64,000 bases of DNA from Ilyonectria destructans (lineage: Eukaryota > Ascomycota > Sordariomycetes > Hypocreales > Nectriaceae), in assembly GCA_020740775.1 (NCBI GenBank), contig JAHEWK010000013.1:1798001-1862000 (forward strand). Direction: 5' to 3'. A program made the position numbers and the translations under genes. Below, one piece after another: positions 1-13,160 of the stretch (its first letter is position 1; every line of letters begins with the position of its first letter). The notes under the pieces were generated by a model. It saw nothing but the letters and a program-made list of their open reading frames with translations. It had not been told where the DNA came from and searched no databases.

Positions 1-23
1 CGCCCAGAGGCCAGTCGTCAACA

Positions 24-3000
24 ATGGCGTCCCGCTTCCATCACCACACTCCGCCTCACACCCAACCTCACCTTCAACATCACCCTCACCCGCTTCGCCA
101 GTCACACACCATCGACTTCGCGGCCACCACCTCGCCATCTCCCTCCTCCATCAACCGCTTCCCCTCAACGACCTCGTCGTCTGCCTCATCAGGCTACTCG
201 CACGCTTCCGAACACAGTCTCAACAGCCAGTCAACAACTGCCTCGAGCGGCTACGGTTCTCCCGCCCCCAACCACAAGCGTGCCCAGAGCGATGTGAGAG
301 CCAGAGCTCGCACCTTTGAATCCGGGGATATGACCAGCCCCAAGAAGGCCTCGGACAACTTCTACAGCTCCGCTCGCCAGTCCCTCCGTCCACTCCCACA
401 GGTCCCAGCATCCACACCGCCTGCGACGCCGCCACATAGCCATAACTCGCCCCGTCACTCGCCTCGTCACGATCGTGGCAAGAGCGTCGACATCGGCAAG
501 CTATCCCTGGCCCAACGCGATGGCCACTCATCTCCGGCTTCTCCGCCTCGCGCTCTTCCAATGCGACCCAACTCGATGCTCTTAACTCGATCCGATTCGG
601 TTCGCAACGATGGTGGTCCCCCACACTCGCCGACACATCATGCGCCCAGCACCCATCTTGCCCGGGACGACATTGAGGAACTTGGGCGGTCTTCAACAAG
701 TCAGTTGAGAAACCTCTCTCGACTGGTTCAATCTGAATCTGCCGACGACTTCACCATCACATCTCCTTTGCAGGAAGTTGTTGGCCTACGAGGCCGACGG
801 AAATTACAACGAGCCGACAATGCCGCTGGGGGCCGCCGAAACGCTCCCGCATATAGCTGGGAGGGTCGCAATTGGATGGACAAACAGCGACAATTCCTCC
901 AAGCCTACGAGTATCTCTGCCACATTGGTGAGGCCAAGGAATGGATCGAAGGCGTCATCAACAGGTCCATACCCCCCATTGTCGAGTTGGAGGAAGCTTT
1001 GCGTGACGGCGTCACACTCGCAGAAGTGGTGGAGGCACTCAACATCAACAGGCGCTATCGAATCTTCCACCACCCCAAGCTCCAATACCGACACTCGGAT
1101 AACATTGCCATCTTCTTCCGGTACCTCGATGACGTAGAACTCCCAGATCTCTTCCGCTTCGAACTCATCGACCTATATGAGAAAAAGAACATCCCTAAAG
1201 TTATCTACTGCATCCACGCCCTGAGTTGGCTTTTGTTTCGGAAAGGCATAGTCGACTTCCGCATAGGCAACCTTGTGGGCCAACTCGAGTTCGAACATCA
1301 TGAACTTGAGGCCATGCAGAAGGGCCTCGATAACCTTGGGGTTAGCATGCCTACTTTCGGGAATATGGGCGCAGACTTTGGTGTCCCTGAACCCGAGCCC
1401 GAACCAGAAGAGACCGAGGAAGAGAGGGTCGAGCGAGAACTGCACGAGAACGAAGAGAATATCGTCGAGTTGCAGGCCCAGATCCGTGGCGCTATGCACC
1501 GCGTGAGACTGGGCGAGACCATGCAAAAGCTTTGGGATGAGGAGGAGTGGTTGATCGACCTCCAATCTCGAATTCGCGGCGATTTTACTCGACAAATTAT
1601 GGATTATCGTATGCAGATGAGACAGTTTGCCGTCAAGCTACAGAGCGCGGCACGAGGCTTCCTGGTACGACGGAGAATGGAGAATAGCGACCAAGTCTGG
1701 AAGGCCATCGAACCTGAGATTCTGGAGTTGCAAAACATCATTCGAGCCAAGAAGGTCCGCCACCAGGTGCAAGAAATGACTTCTCAGCTTTCGAGATGCG
1801 GAGGACCTATCAGGGAGATCCAAGCGCTCTCCAGAGGCTTTCTGCTCCGCAAAACCCATGTCGCACAACAGCAAGAGACCAAGAAGACGTCTGTAGAGCT
1901 CCCGAAGCTCCAGGCTGCCATCCGAGGAATGCTCGTGAGAGAGAAGGTTCAAAATGACCTTCAGGAGCTCGATGAACATTCCAATGCGATTATCGAGCTG
2001 CAAGCTGCGGCGAGGGCAGCGCTGACTAGAAATCAGATCACCGTCGAGCAGGAGCAACTGCGCGCTTTTGCTCCTCAATGGACCTCCATCCAAGCATTCG
2101 CTCGCGGTCTTCTATCTCGGAACGATACCGAGGTGCTGAAGGCGGAACTGAAGAAGCATGTGCCCGAAATCGGCCAAATCCAAGCCATGGCTCGCGCAGC
2201 TGCAGTTAGGAGAGAGGTCACCAGCCAGTTGGATGCCCTGAAGGAAAATGAACCTGCAGTCATCGACCTGCAAGCAATGATCCGGGGTATGCTCGAGCGA
2301 CAAAGCATTGCCGCAGACCAACAAGAACTCGAGCAGCAAGAACCCGAGATTATCGCTCTCCAAGGCAACATTCGAGGATTCTTGTATCGAAAACAACATG
2401 AAGCATTCCTGGACGAGTTGGACTCCCACACCCCCCAGATTATCGAGCTACAAAGTATCCTTAGAGCCATGATGGAGCGAGCCAGGGTCGAGGACCTCAT
2501 GGCTGAGCTTGAGCAAGAGGAGGACTCTATTGTTGCCTTCCAGGCTGCTGCCCAAGGATTCATTGTTCGAGCTCGGTTCGAAGAGAAGAAGCGCTTCTTC
2601 AATGAGAACATGCAGAAGGTCGTCAAGATCCAGAGTTTCATCCGCGCCAAGGTCCAAGGAGAAGCCTACAAGAGCCTGACTACGGGCAAGAACCCCCCTG
2701 TCAATGCCGTCAAGAACTTTGTCCACCTGCTCAACGACAGCGATTTTGACTTCAACGAAGAAATCGAGTTCGAACGCATGCGCAAGACTGTGGTCCAACA
2801 AGTTCGACAGAATGAGATGCTGGAACAGTACATTGACCAGCTCGACATCAAGATCGCCCTCCTCGTCAAGAACAAGATTACTCTGGACGAAGTTGTTCGA
2901 CACCAGCATAACTTTGGTGGGCACTCCATGGGCTTCCTGGCGAATAGCTCTATGAACTCTGCCAACCAGTTTGATCTGAAGGCACTCAACAAGAGCTCAA

Positions 3001-5132
3001 GGAAGAAGCTGGAGTCGTACCAGCAACTTTTCTTCAACCTCCAAACCCAACCACAATACCTTGCCCGACTCTTCAAGCGCATCCGCGAGCAAGGCACTGC
3101 TGAGAACGAATGCAAGCGAGTTGAGCTTTTGATGATGAGCCTGTTTGGCTATGCACAGAAGCGACGAGAGGAGTACTACTTGCTCAAATTGATCGCCCGA
3201 TCAATCAGAGAGGAGATTGCAGGTGCCAGGACCGCCCAGGACTTCCTCCGAGGAAACTTCTTCTGGTCCAAGCTGCTCACCAACTATACCCGCTCACCCC
3301 GAGACCGAAAGTACCTTCGAGATGTTCTGGGACCTCTGATCCGCGACAACATCGTCGAGGACCCTGCACTTGATCTCGAGAGCGACCCCATGCAGATTTA
3401 CAAGTCGGCAATCAACAATGAGGAGCTCCGGACTGGCGATCCCGACCGGAGACCTCCGGATGTGCCCCGAGAAATTGCTATCCGCGATCCCGAGACCCGA
3501 CGGCTATTCATTGACCACCTTCGGGACTTGCGAGAAATTTGCGACCAATTTTTTATTGCTCTAGAGGATCAATTGCACAGAATGCCTTATGGGCTTCGAT
3601 TCATGTGCCGCCAGATCTTCGATGGCTTGCGCCAGCAGTTTAAGCGTGAGCCCCCAGAGAACTTGCTACAGATTGTCTCAAACTGGGTGTGGCGATTCTA
3701 TCTCCAGCCCGCTGTGACCAGCCCCGAGAATTTTGGCGTGATCGAGAGGATGTTGAGCCCTCTACAAAAGAGGAACTTGAGCGAGGTTGCCAAGGTCATC
3801 AGTCAGGTTGCCTCTGGCCGTCCGTTCGGTGGCGAAAACATCTATCTCCAGCCTCTCAACGCCTTTGTGGCAGAGTCCATTGACCGGTTGAACCAGATTA
3901 CGAACGAACTGATCACGGTGCAGGATGCCGAGCAGACGTTTGATATTGACGAGTTCAACGACCTTTACGCCAAGAACAAGCCTACTCTGTACATCAAGAT
4001 GACGGATGTCTTTGCCATCCATCATCTTGTTGCCGCGGAGCTTCAGTTTATCTGCCCCAGCCGCGACGATGTCCTGCGTGAGATCCTGCACGAACTGGGC
4101 AGTGCTAAGAGCAACGAGAGCGAGATGAACGCGGCGGGCTCATCAGACATCCAGATGTTCCTCACCCCCAAACTGCACGATGTCGACGACCCCGAGGCTG
4201 AGGTCAAGACTCTCTTCATGGAGACGAAGCGATGCGTCCTGTACATTATCCGTGTCCAGACCGGTGCCAATCTCATGGAGATTCTTGTCAAGCCCATCAC
4301 TCCCGAGGACGAGCACAAGTGGAATTCGCTGCTGCGCGAGGACTTTACAGCGGGCAGCAGGACTCGCGGTGCCTACTCAGACGCCAACATGATTGACGTG
4401 ACGCGCATGTCTTACCACGATCTCAAGCGCACGGCGCTCGAGAACGTGATGCACCTTGAGCACATGGGTCGCATATCGAAGCACAACCACTTTCAAGATG
4501 TCCTCAACGCCATCGCGCTCGACATCCGGACCAAGAGCCGTCGTCGTGTTCAGCGTCAACGCGAACTCGAGGGCGTTCGCATGACCTTGGGCAACTTGCA
4601 CGAGAAGGCCAAGTACCTAGAGCAGCAGCGCAAGAGCTACGACGACTACATCGAGCAGGCGATGGGAACGCTGCAGAACAAGAAGGGGTAAGTTTGAGTT
4701 TCCTGTTGCATTGTTTGACTTGATGGCTAATATCCTTGCAGAAAGAAGCGATTCTTGATGCCTTTCACCAAGCAGTACAACCACCAGCGCGAGCTGGAGC
4801 GCAGCGGCCGTGTACCCAAGTTTGGCAGCTACAAGTACAGTGCGCGGGCACTGTCGGAGAAGGGCGTGCTGGTGACATGGACTGGCGTCGGCGAGCGCGA
4901 CTTGGACAAGATCAACCTGACTATCTCCTGCGACGAGGTCGGAGTGTTCAGTCTCGAGGGCTCGCGCGGCCACATCCAGATCCCCGGTGCCAGCGCGCAG
5001 GTACCCATCGAGGACCTGCTGCAGGCGCAGTTCGAGGCACACCAGTTCATGAACCTGTTTGAGGGTAACCTCAAGCTCAACGTCAACTTGCTGCTGCACC
5101 TGCTGTACAAGAAGTTCTACCGGACCCAATAA
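24..5132 (+). CDS. IQGAP-family actomyosin-ring scaffold (Rng2/Iqg1-like)
   Basis: Two exons, 24-4687 and 4742-5132 (intron 4688-4741, GTAAGT...TTGCAG), joined in frame, give 1684 aa, normal for fungal IQGAPs. After a Ser/Pro/His-rich disordered N-terminus (about residues 1-260) comes a calponin-homology domain (about 283-415, starting NWMDKQRQ), then a long array of IQ-like repeats (about 480-880) of the type LQAxIRGxLxR at roughly 30-residue spacing, a GTPase-activator-related domain (about 1040-1300) and a RasGAP C-terminal domain (about 1460-1684). Family knowledge: such proteins bind F-actin through the CH domain and myosin light chain or calmodulin through IQ motifs, and organise the cytokinetic ring and septation; the GAP-related domain usually binds Rho-type GTPases without activating hydrolysis. 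The window begins only 23 nt upstream of this ATG, so an upstream exon cannot be excluded. Confidence 0.93.
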
Positions 5133-8100
5133 ACACGGAAGACGAAGAAAATAATACGTCAAGCCGTGAACAACGAAATGTCCACTGCCCGCGCCGGTTC
5201 CCCTGGCGGGGACCATACCAATACGGCGACGGCTTAATTACGCCGCGTGTGACGCTGACGGCGGGTTTGTTAGCGGCAGCGAATGAAAATCAGACGACGG
5301 AAAGACGTGAGATTGACAAAGCATTGCGACTGGCGCGGTGGGCTTCGCGGTGCAATCAGGTGTTTTCAGGCTGCTTTGAGTTGGAGGAAAAGATGGGACG
5401 GACCGGGCAGGTGGTTGTATAACGCGAATGACACAAACTCACGACATCAAGTTTTTGGGACACTTTAGGAGGGCGAAGGGGGGCACTTCAGGGCTTCAAA
5501 GGAAGGATGGACGGATGGATGGATGGGAGCATGGGATACTGGTTTCATGTCTTGCTTGCGCTCACAATGGAGAAGGGATTACCTGGATATCGCTTTTGAT
5601 TGGCATAATATAGGACGACAGACCCTCTATTATGTTTTGTGTAATCTCTTCTCTCTTCTTCTCTGTGTATGTTAGGGAAATACCACTGTTATTGATCGCG
5701 TGTCCCGTTGCCCCTTCAGTCCCAGTTCTGGAGTTGTCACAAGAGTCATGGGAGTTGTGGCCGCGAGCCAGTCATCGGACATAGGTTGTCGGTGGCCGGC
5801 TATCGGGTCAGCTAAGCCGTGATTGGCCGGCTAGTGAGTTAGTTGCGAAAAGCCCAGTGCAGACGCTAAGGCTGTGACGCGGACGAGGGTCTGAGGCCAA
5901 GAAATGTTAGAGGAAAGGTTTCCTGCATGCAGATTTTGAGGCAGAACGACGAGGGTCCGGGAAGCGAGGCAGTGCAATTTCGGCATTGCATATGGGGAGG
6001 AGATGCAGCACAGGCGCACCGAAAGACGCCGCAAGCAAGGATTGCCGAGAGATTGCAGCGACAGAAAAAGGCAAGCGAAAACGGCGCAGGACTGGGTTGG
6101 CCAAGTTCACACTGCTTGGAGTGTCGCGTGATAGGGGACTAGGTCTAGGCCTGTCGGTGTGGCCGCTGGCGGACGTGGTGAATTTAGTCACGGAAATTGC
6201 GGAGGGGATCAAGGGTAGATAAGCAACGACTTCGGTGTTGAATGTGGCTAGCGAGGAGGGATTGGATTGGATTTGTTGAGGAAATGAGAGGATGGACGAG
6301 GCAGGGAGAGCATGTTCATCAAGCCTGGTATTGCGGTGCTCGTGTTGTATTTTCTTCGACAGTGAGCTGTGAGGGACCACAGGCGAAGGTACTGGCGCTG
6401 TAGACACTTGTGGGCGGTGATGATTTCGAGAGGCTTGGAGGTGACGATCCAGAAGTCAGTGAGTTAGTCAATCAGTCAGTCATCCGGCACATGGATCATG
6501 CAGGCCTCGCGTGAATGCGACACGGAACGTAATCAATTCGAACGCGTGGCATGTGATGAGTCGTTCCCGTGCCGTGCAACCAAGGAGGCTTTTGTTGCGG
6601 GCTTGGAGTGGCGGGCGCGGGTTGATAACCAGGCGGCCGGAAGTCGGGAGAGGTGACGATCATGTCTCCCAAGTCCGGGTTGGTGGTCAATGGGGCCCGG
6701 CCCGGGATTTAAAGAGTCGGCGGGTGGACTTCAAGACGGACGAGGAGAAATGCGGACGGGAGATCCGGAGCGATAGCGGAAGTAGTATGGCAATAATGGC
6801 AGAATGGGACGATGTTTTGATGTCGACATCGGCGGTACAGAAGAGGTGATTTTTGGTTTGCACTCAGGCTGTGCCCAGACTGGAATCATCCGTCGTTGAG
6901 TTCACACGCCCGGGCTGTCGCGCAAGGTTTTGGACCCCGGATTGCACCATTGGTCGCTGACAAGGCGTTATTACACTAGCCACCGGAGTAGGGATCTTGG
7001 GTGTGCGTTTGCGCTAGAGGCAGAGAGCGAAGCGTCGGTGTGGTAGTTCTGGATAAAGGCATGGCGGGCTGGGTTTGTGGATGGAGGCGGAAACCAGCGG
7101 CTCGGCAACTTTGCCTGGAGCGGGCAGGTCGATGAGAACTGTGAGGATGGCTGAGGTTGATGATCATTGCCTGGAGAGGGTGCAGCCTCAAGCTGAAGGC
7201 AGACGGGACGCAGGTTGCGGATAACGAGGGATCATGGGGCCTAAAGGCGCAAAGCCCGATGCCGAAGGACGTGAGGAGGAAAGAGGAAATTAGCTAGAGA
7301 TGGCGTGGCGGAGGGCAGAGAAGCGTCTGGATGAAGGATGAGTGCAGGAGATTGTCACGTTGGTGGATCGGCTGGAGCGCCGTTTGGAAAGTGAGGGCAC
7401 GAGAAATTGTCTATACAGTGCGGAGAGACTGTTCTGTAACGGCGGTTGCGGGTGGGCTTTGACAGTGAGAATACCCCATGTACGCACCGTATAGACAGTT
7501 CTTGGAGGTTGAGGTTTTCTCATCGCGAGATGGAGCCAAGGGATGTGAGGATAAGGGTGCAGGCGGGGACGTTGCAGGGACCCTGGGTCCGACCGTCGAG
7601 TGCGCACACGACAGCATGTGCGCACCCACGTACCACGCCCGCTAAGGCCGGAATGCATGAGTTGGTGCGATTCGTAGACCGACGATATGGCAGGCTGGGG
7701 CAGGCGACACATCAAGGCTTCGACAGATGCATGTGGGGAACGGCTTTCCCACTCTCTCCTTTGAAGGAGGGTCCACGGGGAAAAACGAGGTGCCAGGGAT
7801 GAGGGGTCCCATCGTGTGGAATCGAACTGAAGCGTATGGTATTGGCTGCTCTTGATGAGGGGTGTGTCCGATGGGCAGCAACACGAGCTATACCTGCTGC
7901 ACCGCGGCTCAGTACGTGGCATATATGTATGTGCTGCGGTGCGGTGGCGGCGTTTGTGGTTGTTGTTGCGGCTTGGTGGAGGTGATGCATGAGACATGGC
8001 TGATGATAGTCGGGAAGTATCTGAGCGCGGGTGTTGCTGGATGGGTGGAGGTTGAAGCTCGTGGGGGGAATAATTCGGGGTTTATTAGTGACAATCACCC

Positions 8101-9916
8101 TCCCTTGCGTTGGCTAGGTTGTCAAGTGGCTGACTACCTTTGAGGCATGATGGCGGATGACGGATGATGGAGGATGGATGGATGGAGGATCTTGAGAGCC
8201 TGGATGACTTCGACGGCTGGTGTGGATGGATGGTGGTGGTGGAAGGAGCGTGTGGGTGTCCGCCTCCCACTGGCCCAGGGGTGGAAGGCGCAATTGACCA
8301 ACCAGAGCTTGTCTAGCACCGAATCGAGTAGTTGCTAAGCCTTGAACCATCTTGTTCCATCTCCATGTGGCGGACTTTTCTGCCGACTTCCAGTCTAACC
8401 CGGTCGTGTTAGTCGGCGAGGATCGCGTATCTTCACACCGCCGCCGCCGCCCTTCAGTCCCCCTTCAGTCTTCAGTCCCCATTCAGTCCACCTTCAGTCC
8501 AGGGATCATGACTGAAGCAAGAATCTCTCATGTGATGCAACTGGACAAGACAATCCCACACACGTCAGGTTCACCGAACGCAGGTCGCAGAACGATTTGC
8601 GTAGCTCCCGTGGCTGCCGACGCCCTCGTGACCTCCTTTCTCGTCCTTTCATGCACCGCTCAATATGCACCAAGGCCGCGTTCGAGACATTTCGCGCTTA
8701 TTGCATCTGCAATCGACAACCTTTGCTCTCTGCCACCATCCACACACCCAGTCACCCAGTCACCCGCACACCCAACAGCGCCTACACCTCCCTCCCTCGC
8801 CTCTTGCCCCCCGGGCTCGGAACTTGTGAGATCCATCTGACAAGACGAGGCATTTGACACTAAGCAACCACCCCGGTCATCGTACGCTAACCGTCCTTCT
8901 GCTCTGGCACTACAGTCCCGTCCCGGAACAAAGGCAAAGGATAAAAGGCGCCGTCGTTCCCGCTCCATTGCAAAACTTGTGGCGTCAATCACATCACCTT
9001 AACTTCTTCTTTCAGTTTCTCATCGGGGAATTATTGTCTCGTGTGTTTCCACTCTTGCCACTACTCTAGATCTTTTTGACATCTCGTCTCCAATCCCATC
9101 CAATTCTATCTTTCCTCCACGCGGCCGCTCTAACGCACTTACGCACGCACCTCAACCCACAAAGCACCGTCAACTTCAGGCACACCCCTCCAACCCCTCC
9201 ATCCCCGGATCCCGACACCAATCTCATCTCCATTCCCCTGCATTAACTGCGTCTTGCGTCTTGCGTCCTGCTATTTGCCGGGCTCTACCCTATCAACAGA
9301 CAGTCAATTCTTGCTCCTGTTGCTCCGTTTTCGCTGTGCTTGTGCTCGTACCGTACAGTGCAGTACCATACAGTGCCATCCGCACTTACTCCTCACAAGC
9401 ACCCGGCGAATTCGCCCGTCAACTCTGTCCACACTATCCATCTCAACCCCTTGTCTCGGTGGCCACCGCCATCCAGATCAAAGGTGGAAACAGGCTAATC
9501 GCACTCCGCCCGAAAGACGCGTAGAAGCTTGCCTGGCGTTTATTAGACCCTCTTCCCGCCTTTGCCCACACCGACCACGCACACGCCCTTAGCTAGCATC
9601 GTGTTGCGCCATCCGCCATCCGCCATCCGCTCTCCATTTAATACCCAGCCCTCCCCTCCCACTTCTCTTCCTGACTCGCCTCAACCCCTCCTTCAAGTCT
9701 CTCAATCATATTCACACTTCTTCCTCTTTACCCTCTATCAATCGCCCTTTATTCGGGTCAGAGACCAACAGACCGGCCTGATACACAATAACACACTACC
9801 CCTCCACTCGACTTACACACGCTGCTCCAATACCACCCCAGTACACGAAGAGAGAAAAGCATACGACTACACTTGACAAACCACCCTTAGGAGAAGAATC
9901 CTCTCTCCCGGTCAGA
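5133..9916. other. 4.8 kb gene-poor intergenic region
   Basis: No open frame here shows domain sense, sensible codon use or plausible splicing. The left part is the IQGAP 3' flank. The middle has GGAT-type low-complexity tracts (around 5505-5525 and 8150-8235). From about 8950 the plus strand becomes strongly pyrimidine-rich, with CCATCCG repeats near 9610-9635, as in long leader or promoter regions of fungal genes, so the right kilobase probably belongs to the choline sulfatase promoter and 5' UTR. Confidence 0.5.
8453..8500 (+). repeat. Cluster of five TTCAGTC(C) repeats
   Basis: TTCAGTC or TTCAGTCC occurs at 8453, 8464, 8471, 8482 and 8493, that is five copies in 48 bp, about 1.4 kb upstream of the sulfatase start. 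It could be simple-sequence expansion or a clustered binding site. No function can be assigned from sequence. Confidence 0.6.
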
Positions 9917-11689
9917 ATGGCGCCCGATCTCAACTCCCTCCCTCCCTCCGCGGGTGCGGAGACGGCCAACCCCAGCCCTGCCGCTGCCCCTGATACCTCC
10001 CGACCCAACATCCTCTTCATCATGGCCGACCAACTGGCCGCTCCCCAGCTGAAGATGTACAACCCCAACTCCCAGATCAAAACTCCCAACCTCGACCGCT
10101 TGGCCTCTACCTCGGTCCAGTTTGACTCCGCCTACTGCCCCTCTCCTCTCTGTGCACCCTCGCGCATGAGCTTGATCAGTGGTCTTCTCCCTATGAAGAT
10201 TGGTGCCTTCGATAATGCCGCCCAGATCGGCTCGGATGTACCCACCTATGCTCATTACCTTCGCTCTAAGGGCTATCACACTTCTCTCGCTGGTAAGATG
10301 CACTTCATCGGTGACCAACTCCACGGTTACGAGCAGCGCCTGACCAGTGACATTTACCCTGGTGACTTTGGTTGGGCCGTCAACTGGGATGAGCCTGACA
10401 CCCGCCTCGAATGGTACCACAACGCCAGCTCTATTCTCCAGGCTGGTCCATGCGGACGAAGCAACCAGCTCGACTACGACGAGGAGGTCATGTTCAAGAG
10501 CACCCAGTATCTGTGGGATCACGTTCGCGAGGGCCCAAACAAGCGTCCCTTCTGCTTGACTGTCTCTCTCACTCACCCTCACGATCCCTACACCATCACC
10601 AAGAAGTACTGGAATCTTTATGAAGACGTTGACATCGACCTACCCGAAGTCCGCATCGCCAGAGAGGACCAAGATGCCCACAGCAAGCGCCTCCTTAAGG
10701 TCTGCGATCTCTGGGACCAAGACTTCTCCGACGAACAGATCAAGCGGGCCAAGCGCGCTTATTACGGTTCGGTGAGCTACGTCGACGACTGCATTGGCAG
10801 ACTTCTGGAGACTCTGGAGGATGCCGGCCTTGCAGACAACACCATTGTTATCTTCAGTGGTGACCACGGAGACATGCTCGGCGAACGGAACCTTTGGTAC
10901 AAGATGAGCTACTTTGAGTCGTCGGTCCGCGTTCCCATGCTGGTCAGCTACCCCCAGCGATTCACGCCTCATCGTGTCACTCAGAGCGTGTCGACTCTCG
11001 ATCTCCTCCCCACCATCTGCGATCTCGTCGGTACAAAGCCTGCCCCATACCTGCCCATGGACGGCATCAGTATGTTGCCCCATCTTGAAGGTCGCGAGGG
11101 CCATGACACCGTCTTTGCCGAGTACACGGGCGAGGGAACCGTGCGCCCTATGATGATGATCCGCCGGGGTGCGTGGAAGTACATCACTTGCCCCGCCGAC
11201 GAACCCCAGCTTTACAACCTGGAGCGGGATCCCAAGGAGCTGGATAACCTGGCCCGCTTTAAGAAGATTGCTCCTCAGACCCCAGAAGAAGAGGAAGCTA
11301 AGGAGGCATTTGATAACTTTGAGGCTGAGGCCAATGCCAAGTGGGACTTCGAAGACATCACGAACAAGGTGTTTGCGTCGCAGCGCTCCCGTCGAGTCGT
11401 ATGGGATGCCCTCAAGGAGGGCGAGTTCACCAGCTGGGACTTCGACCCCATCGATGACGGCCGAAGGAAGTAAGTCAAACTCATCCATTCGTCTTTCCTC
11501 CCCCTGATACCCCACCTCCAAGCCACATTGAGATTGCATCACTGGCAAAGCGTAAGACGTGCTAACATGTGCCGCCGCAGGTTTATCCGTTCCTACATGG
11601 ATCTCGACGACCTTGAGCGCCGTGCTAGGTTCCCAATTGTGGACGCCAACGGCTACGAGAGCAAGGCAGTTTCGTCGACTCGTAATTAA
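9917..11689 (+). CDS. Choline sulfatase (BetC-like arylsulfatase)
   Basis: Exons 9917-11469 and 11581-11689 (intron 11470-11580, GTAAGT...CCGCAG) encode 553 aa. The N-terminal metal-binding segment PNILFIMADQL (about 31-41) is followed by the sulfatase signature CAPSRMSLISG with the catalytic cysteine at residue 79, which in this family is oxidised to formylglycine. GDHGDMLGE marks the metal site in the second half, and the C-terminus (SRRVVW onward) matches the choline-sulfatase-specific tail. Expected reaction: choline-O-sulfate to choline plus sulfate in the cytosol; no signal peptide is seen. It supports sulfur scavenging, and choline may feed glycine-betaine synthesis. Without splicing, the TAA inside the donor GTAAGT ends the frame after 518 aa and removes the conserved tail, which argues for the spliced model. 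Confidence 0.93.
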
Positions 11690-13160
11690 GAGTGGCGGTG
11701 ACTGGGGTGCTGACCCAGACGGGGGAGACGGACAATGCGGGAGATGAGGGATATTTTATGATGAATGTTTTGGCGATTGCATTTTGCCATTTGCAATGCT
11801 TAGCCTGGGATACCATTGAAGCGATTCTTGCTTGGTTACGTTTGCTTGCAAAGCCTAGCACTTGGGATCTTGCTGCGTGAGATTAGTTTACAAAAAGCGT
11901 GTTAGATATTATGATATGAACTACAATGAGAATGAGAATGTCAAATCAGATGTAAGCATGACGGGATGAGATATGAATTTACAATACACGACGACGGCTT
12001 TGCCCTCGTGTGCGATTACTGAGGCTAACTTACGTGCGACACGGCAAATTGTCCAGACACCTGATGGCACATTTCGTTTCATCATGGTCGTCGTCATTAA
12101 ACCGGTCTACGTACGAGGTAATCGAGACGAGGATGAAGAGCGGTGAGAATGATCCGGGAGTAAGGGAGAATGGGGCCAGGTCACCAGAAACTGCCGCCGC
12201 TGCTCGCCGCTCGCCGCCGCAGCGGAGACTAGACCCCGGACAATCGGGGCCATGAAGCGCCACGGTCGATCGTGCGGGTGCGGGTGCGTGTCGCGGGCCG
12301 CTTGCTCGATTCGCCTGGTAGTCTGGCGCGAGAAAAAGGGGCAGAGATCGGAGTAGAACTTAGCATGCATCGATTGTGTGATTTTGGCGTCGATGTCGTC
12401 TGGAGGTGTGAGAGGGGCGAGGATGACGTGCGTCGGAGATCCGGGGGAGTGGCTAGAGATGGGAAACCGTGGATCCGGGGGAGTGCAGTCCAGGGCCCAA
12501 GCGTTCTAGCGGCTGGCTTTGAAAGGGCTGCAGAACCCTAGCCGGCAAGCAACAGAGCCTCCTCTAGATGCGACTGGACCATGGGATATGTTGGATGGAT
12601 CATGGGGTGGGTGGATGAGGGCCTGTGGGGAGGGCGTTGGTGTATTCGCAGGTACGGGGATGCCGGCATGACAGGATCCCCAGCGGGGAGTTCGGGGAGT
12701 GTATCGGGTGCTTGTGTGTCGAATCAAGAGACTGGCGGTAGGAGAGGCAGAAATACGAGGTGAGACAGGCACCGCAGCTTGCCTGGTTGTTAGTAGTCCA
12801 CTTCTGATGCTGGAAGCATGAATCGTTGTGGTCGGGAGTAGGTATGTTCCCGAGTTGTTAGTACAGTGCGCGGGCGCTGGTACAGTGTGTTTACCGCTCG
12901 CTGCACACTGGCCGCCCTGTGGACAAAGGGTTGCCCCACCTTGCACTTGCAGGCCCAGCTCAATGAGAGCCCCGCCATCGTCCAAGGTGCGTCGCCTCCA
13001 GCCTCCCCTCGTCATTTTTGCACCGACGCGACTAGCCCTGCTCCGTTCCCTTCTTTTCTGCTTGCACCGTGAACCATTGGGAAAGCATCGCACTGCGTAA
13101 CGTCCGGGGTGCTACAGGGAGGGACTCGTCTGAGCCTGCGGTTGCGTTTCGGCCGTTACA
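11690..13160. other. Intergenic region, sulfatase 3' flank and MED8 promoter
   Basis: About 1.47 kb between two plus-strand genes. I see no convincing gene, RNA or repeat; short frames on both strands lack recognisable content. Confidence 0.5.

Noticed and set aside
7290..7997. 235-codon minus-strand frame in the gene-poor left region
   Set aside because: His/Arg/Pro/Ser-rich translation without domain sense; overlapping frames on both strands are equally long.
10640..11548. 302-codon minus-strand frame across choline sulfatase
   Set aside because: Antisense shadow; the sulfatase frame carries catalytic motifs, this one none.
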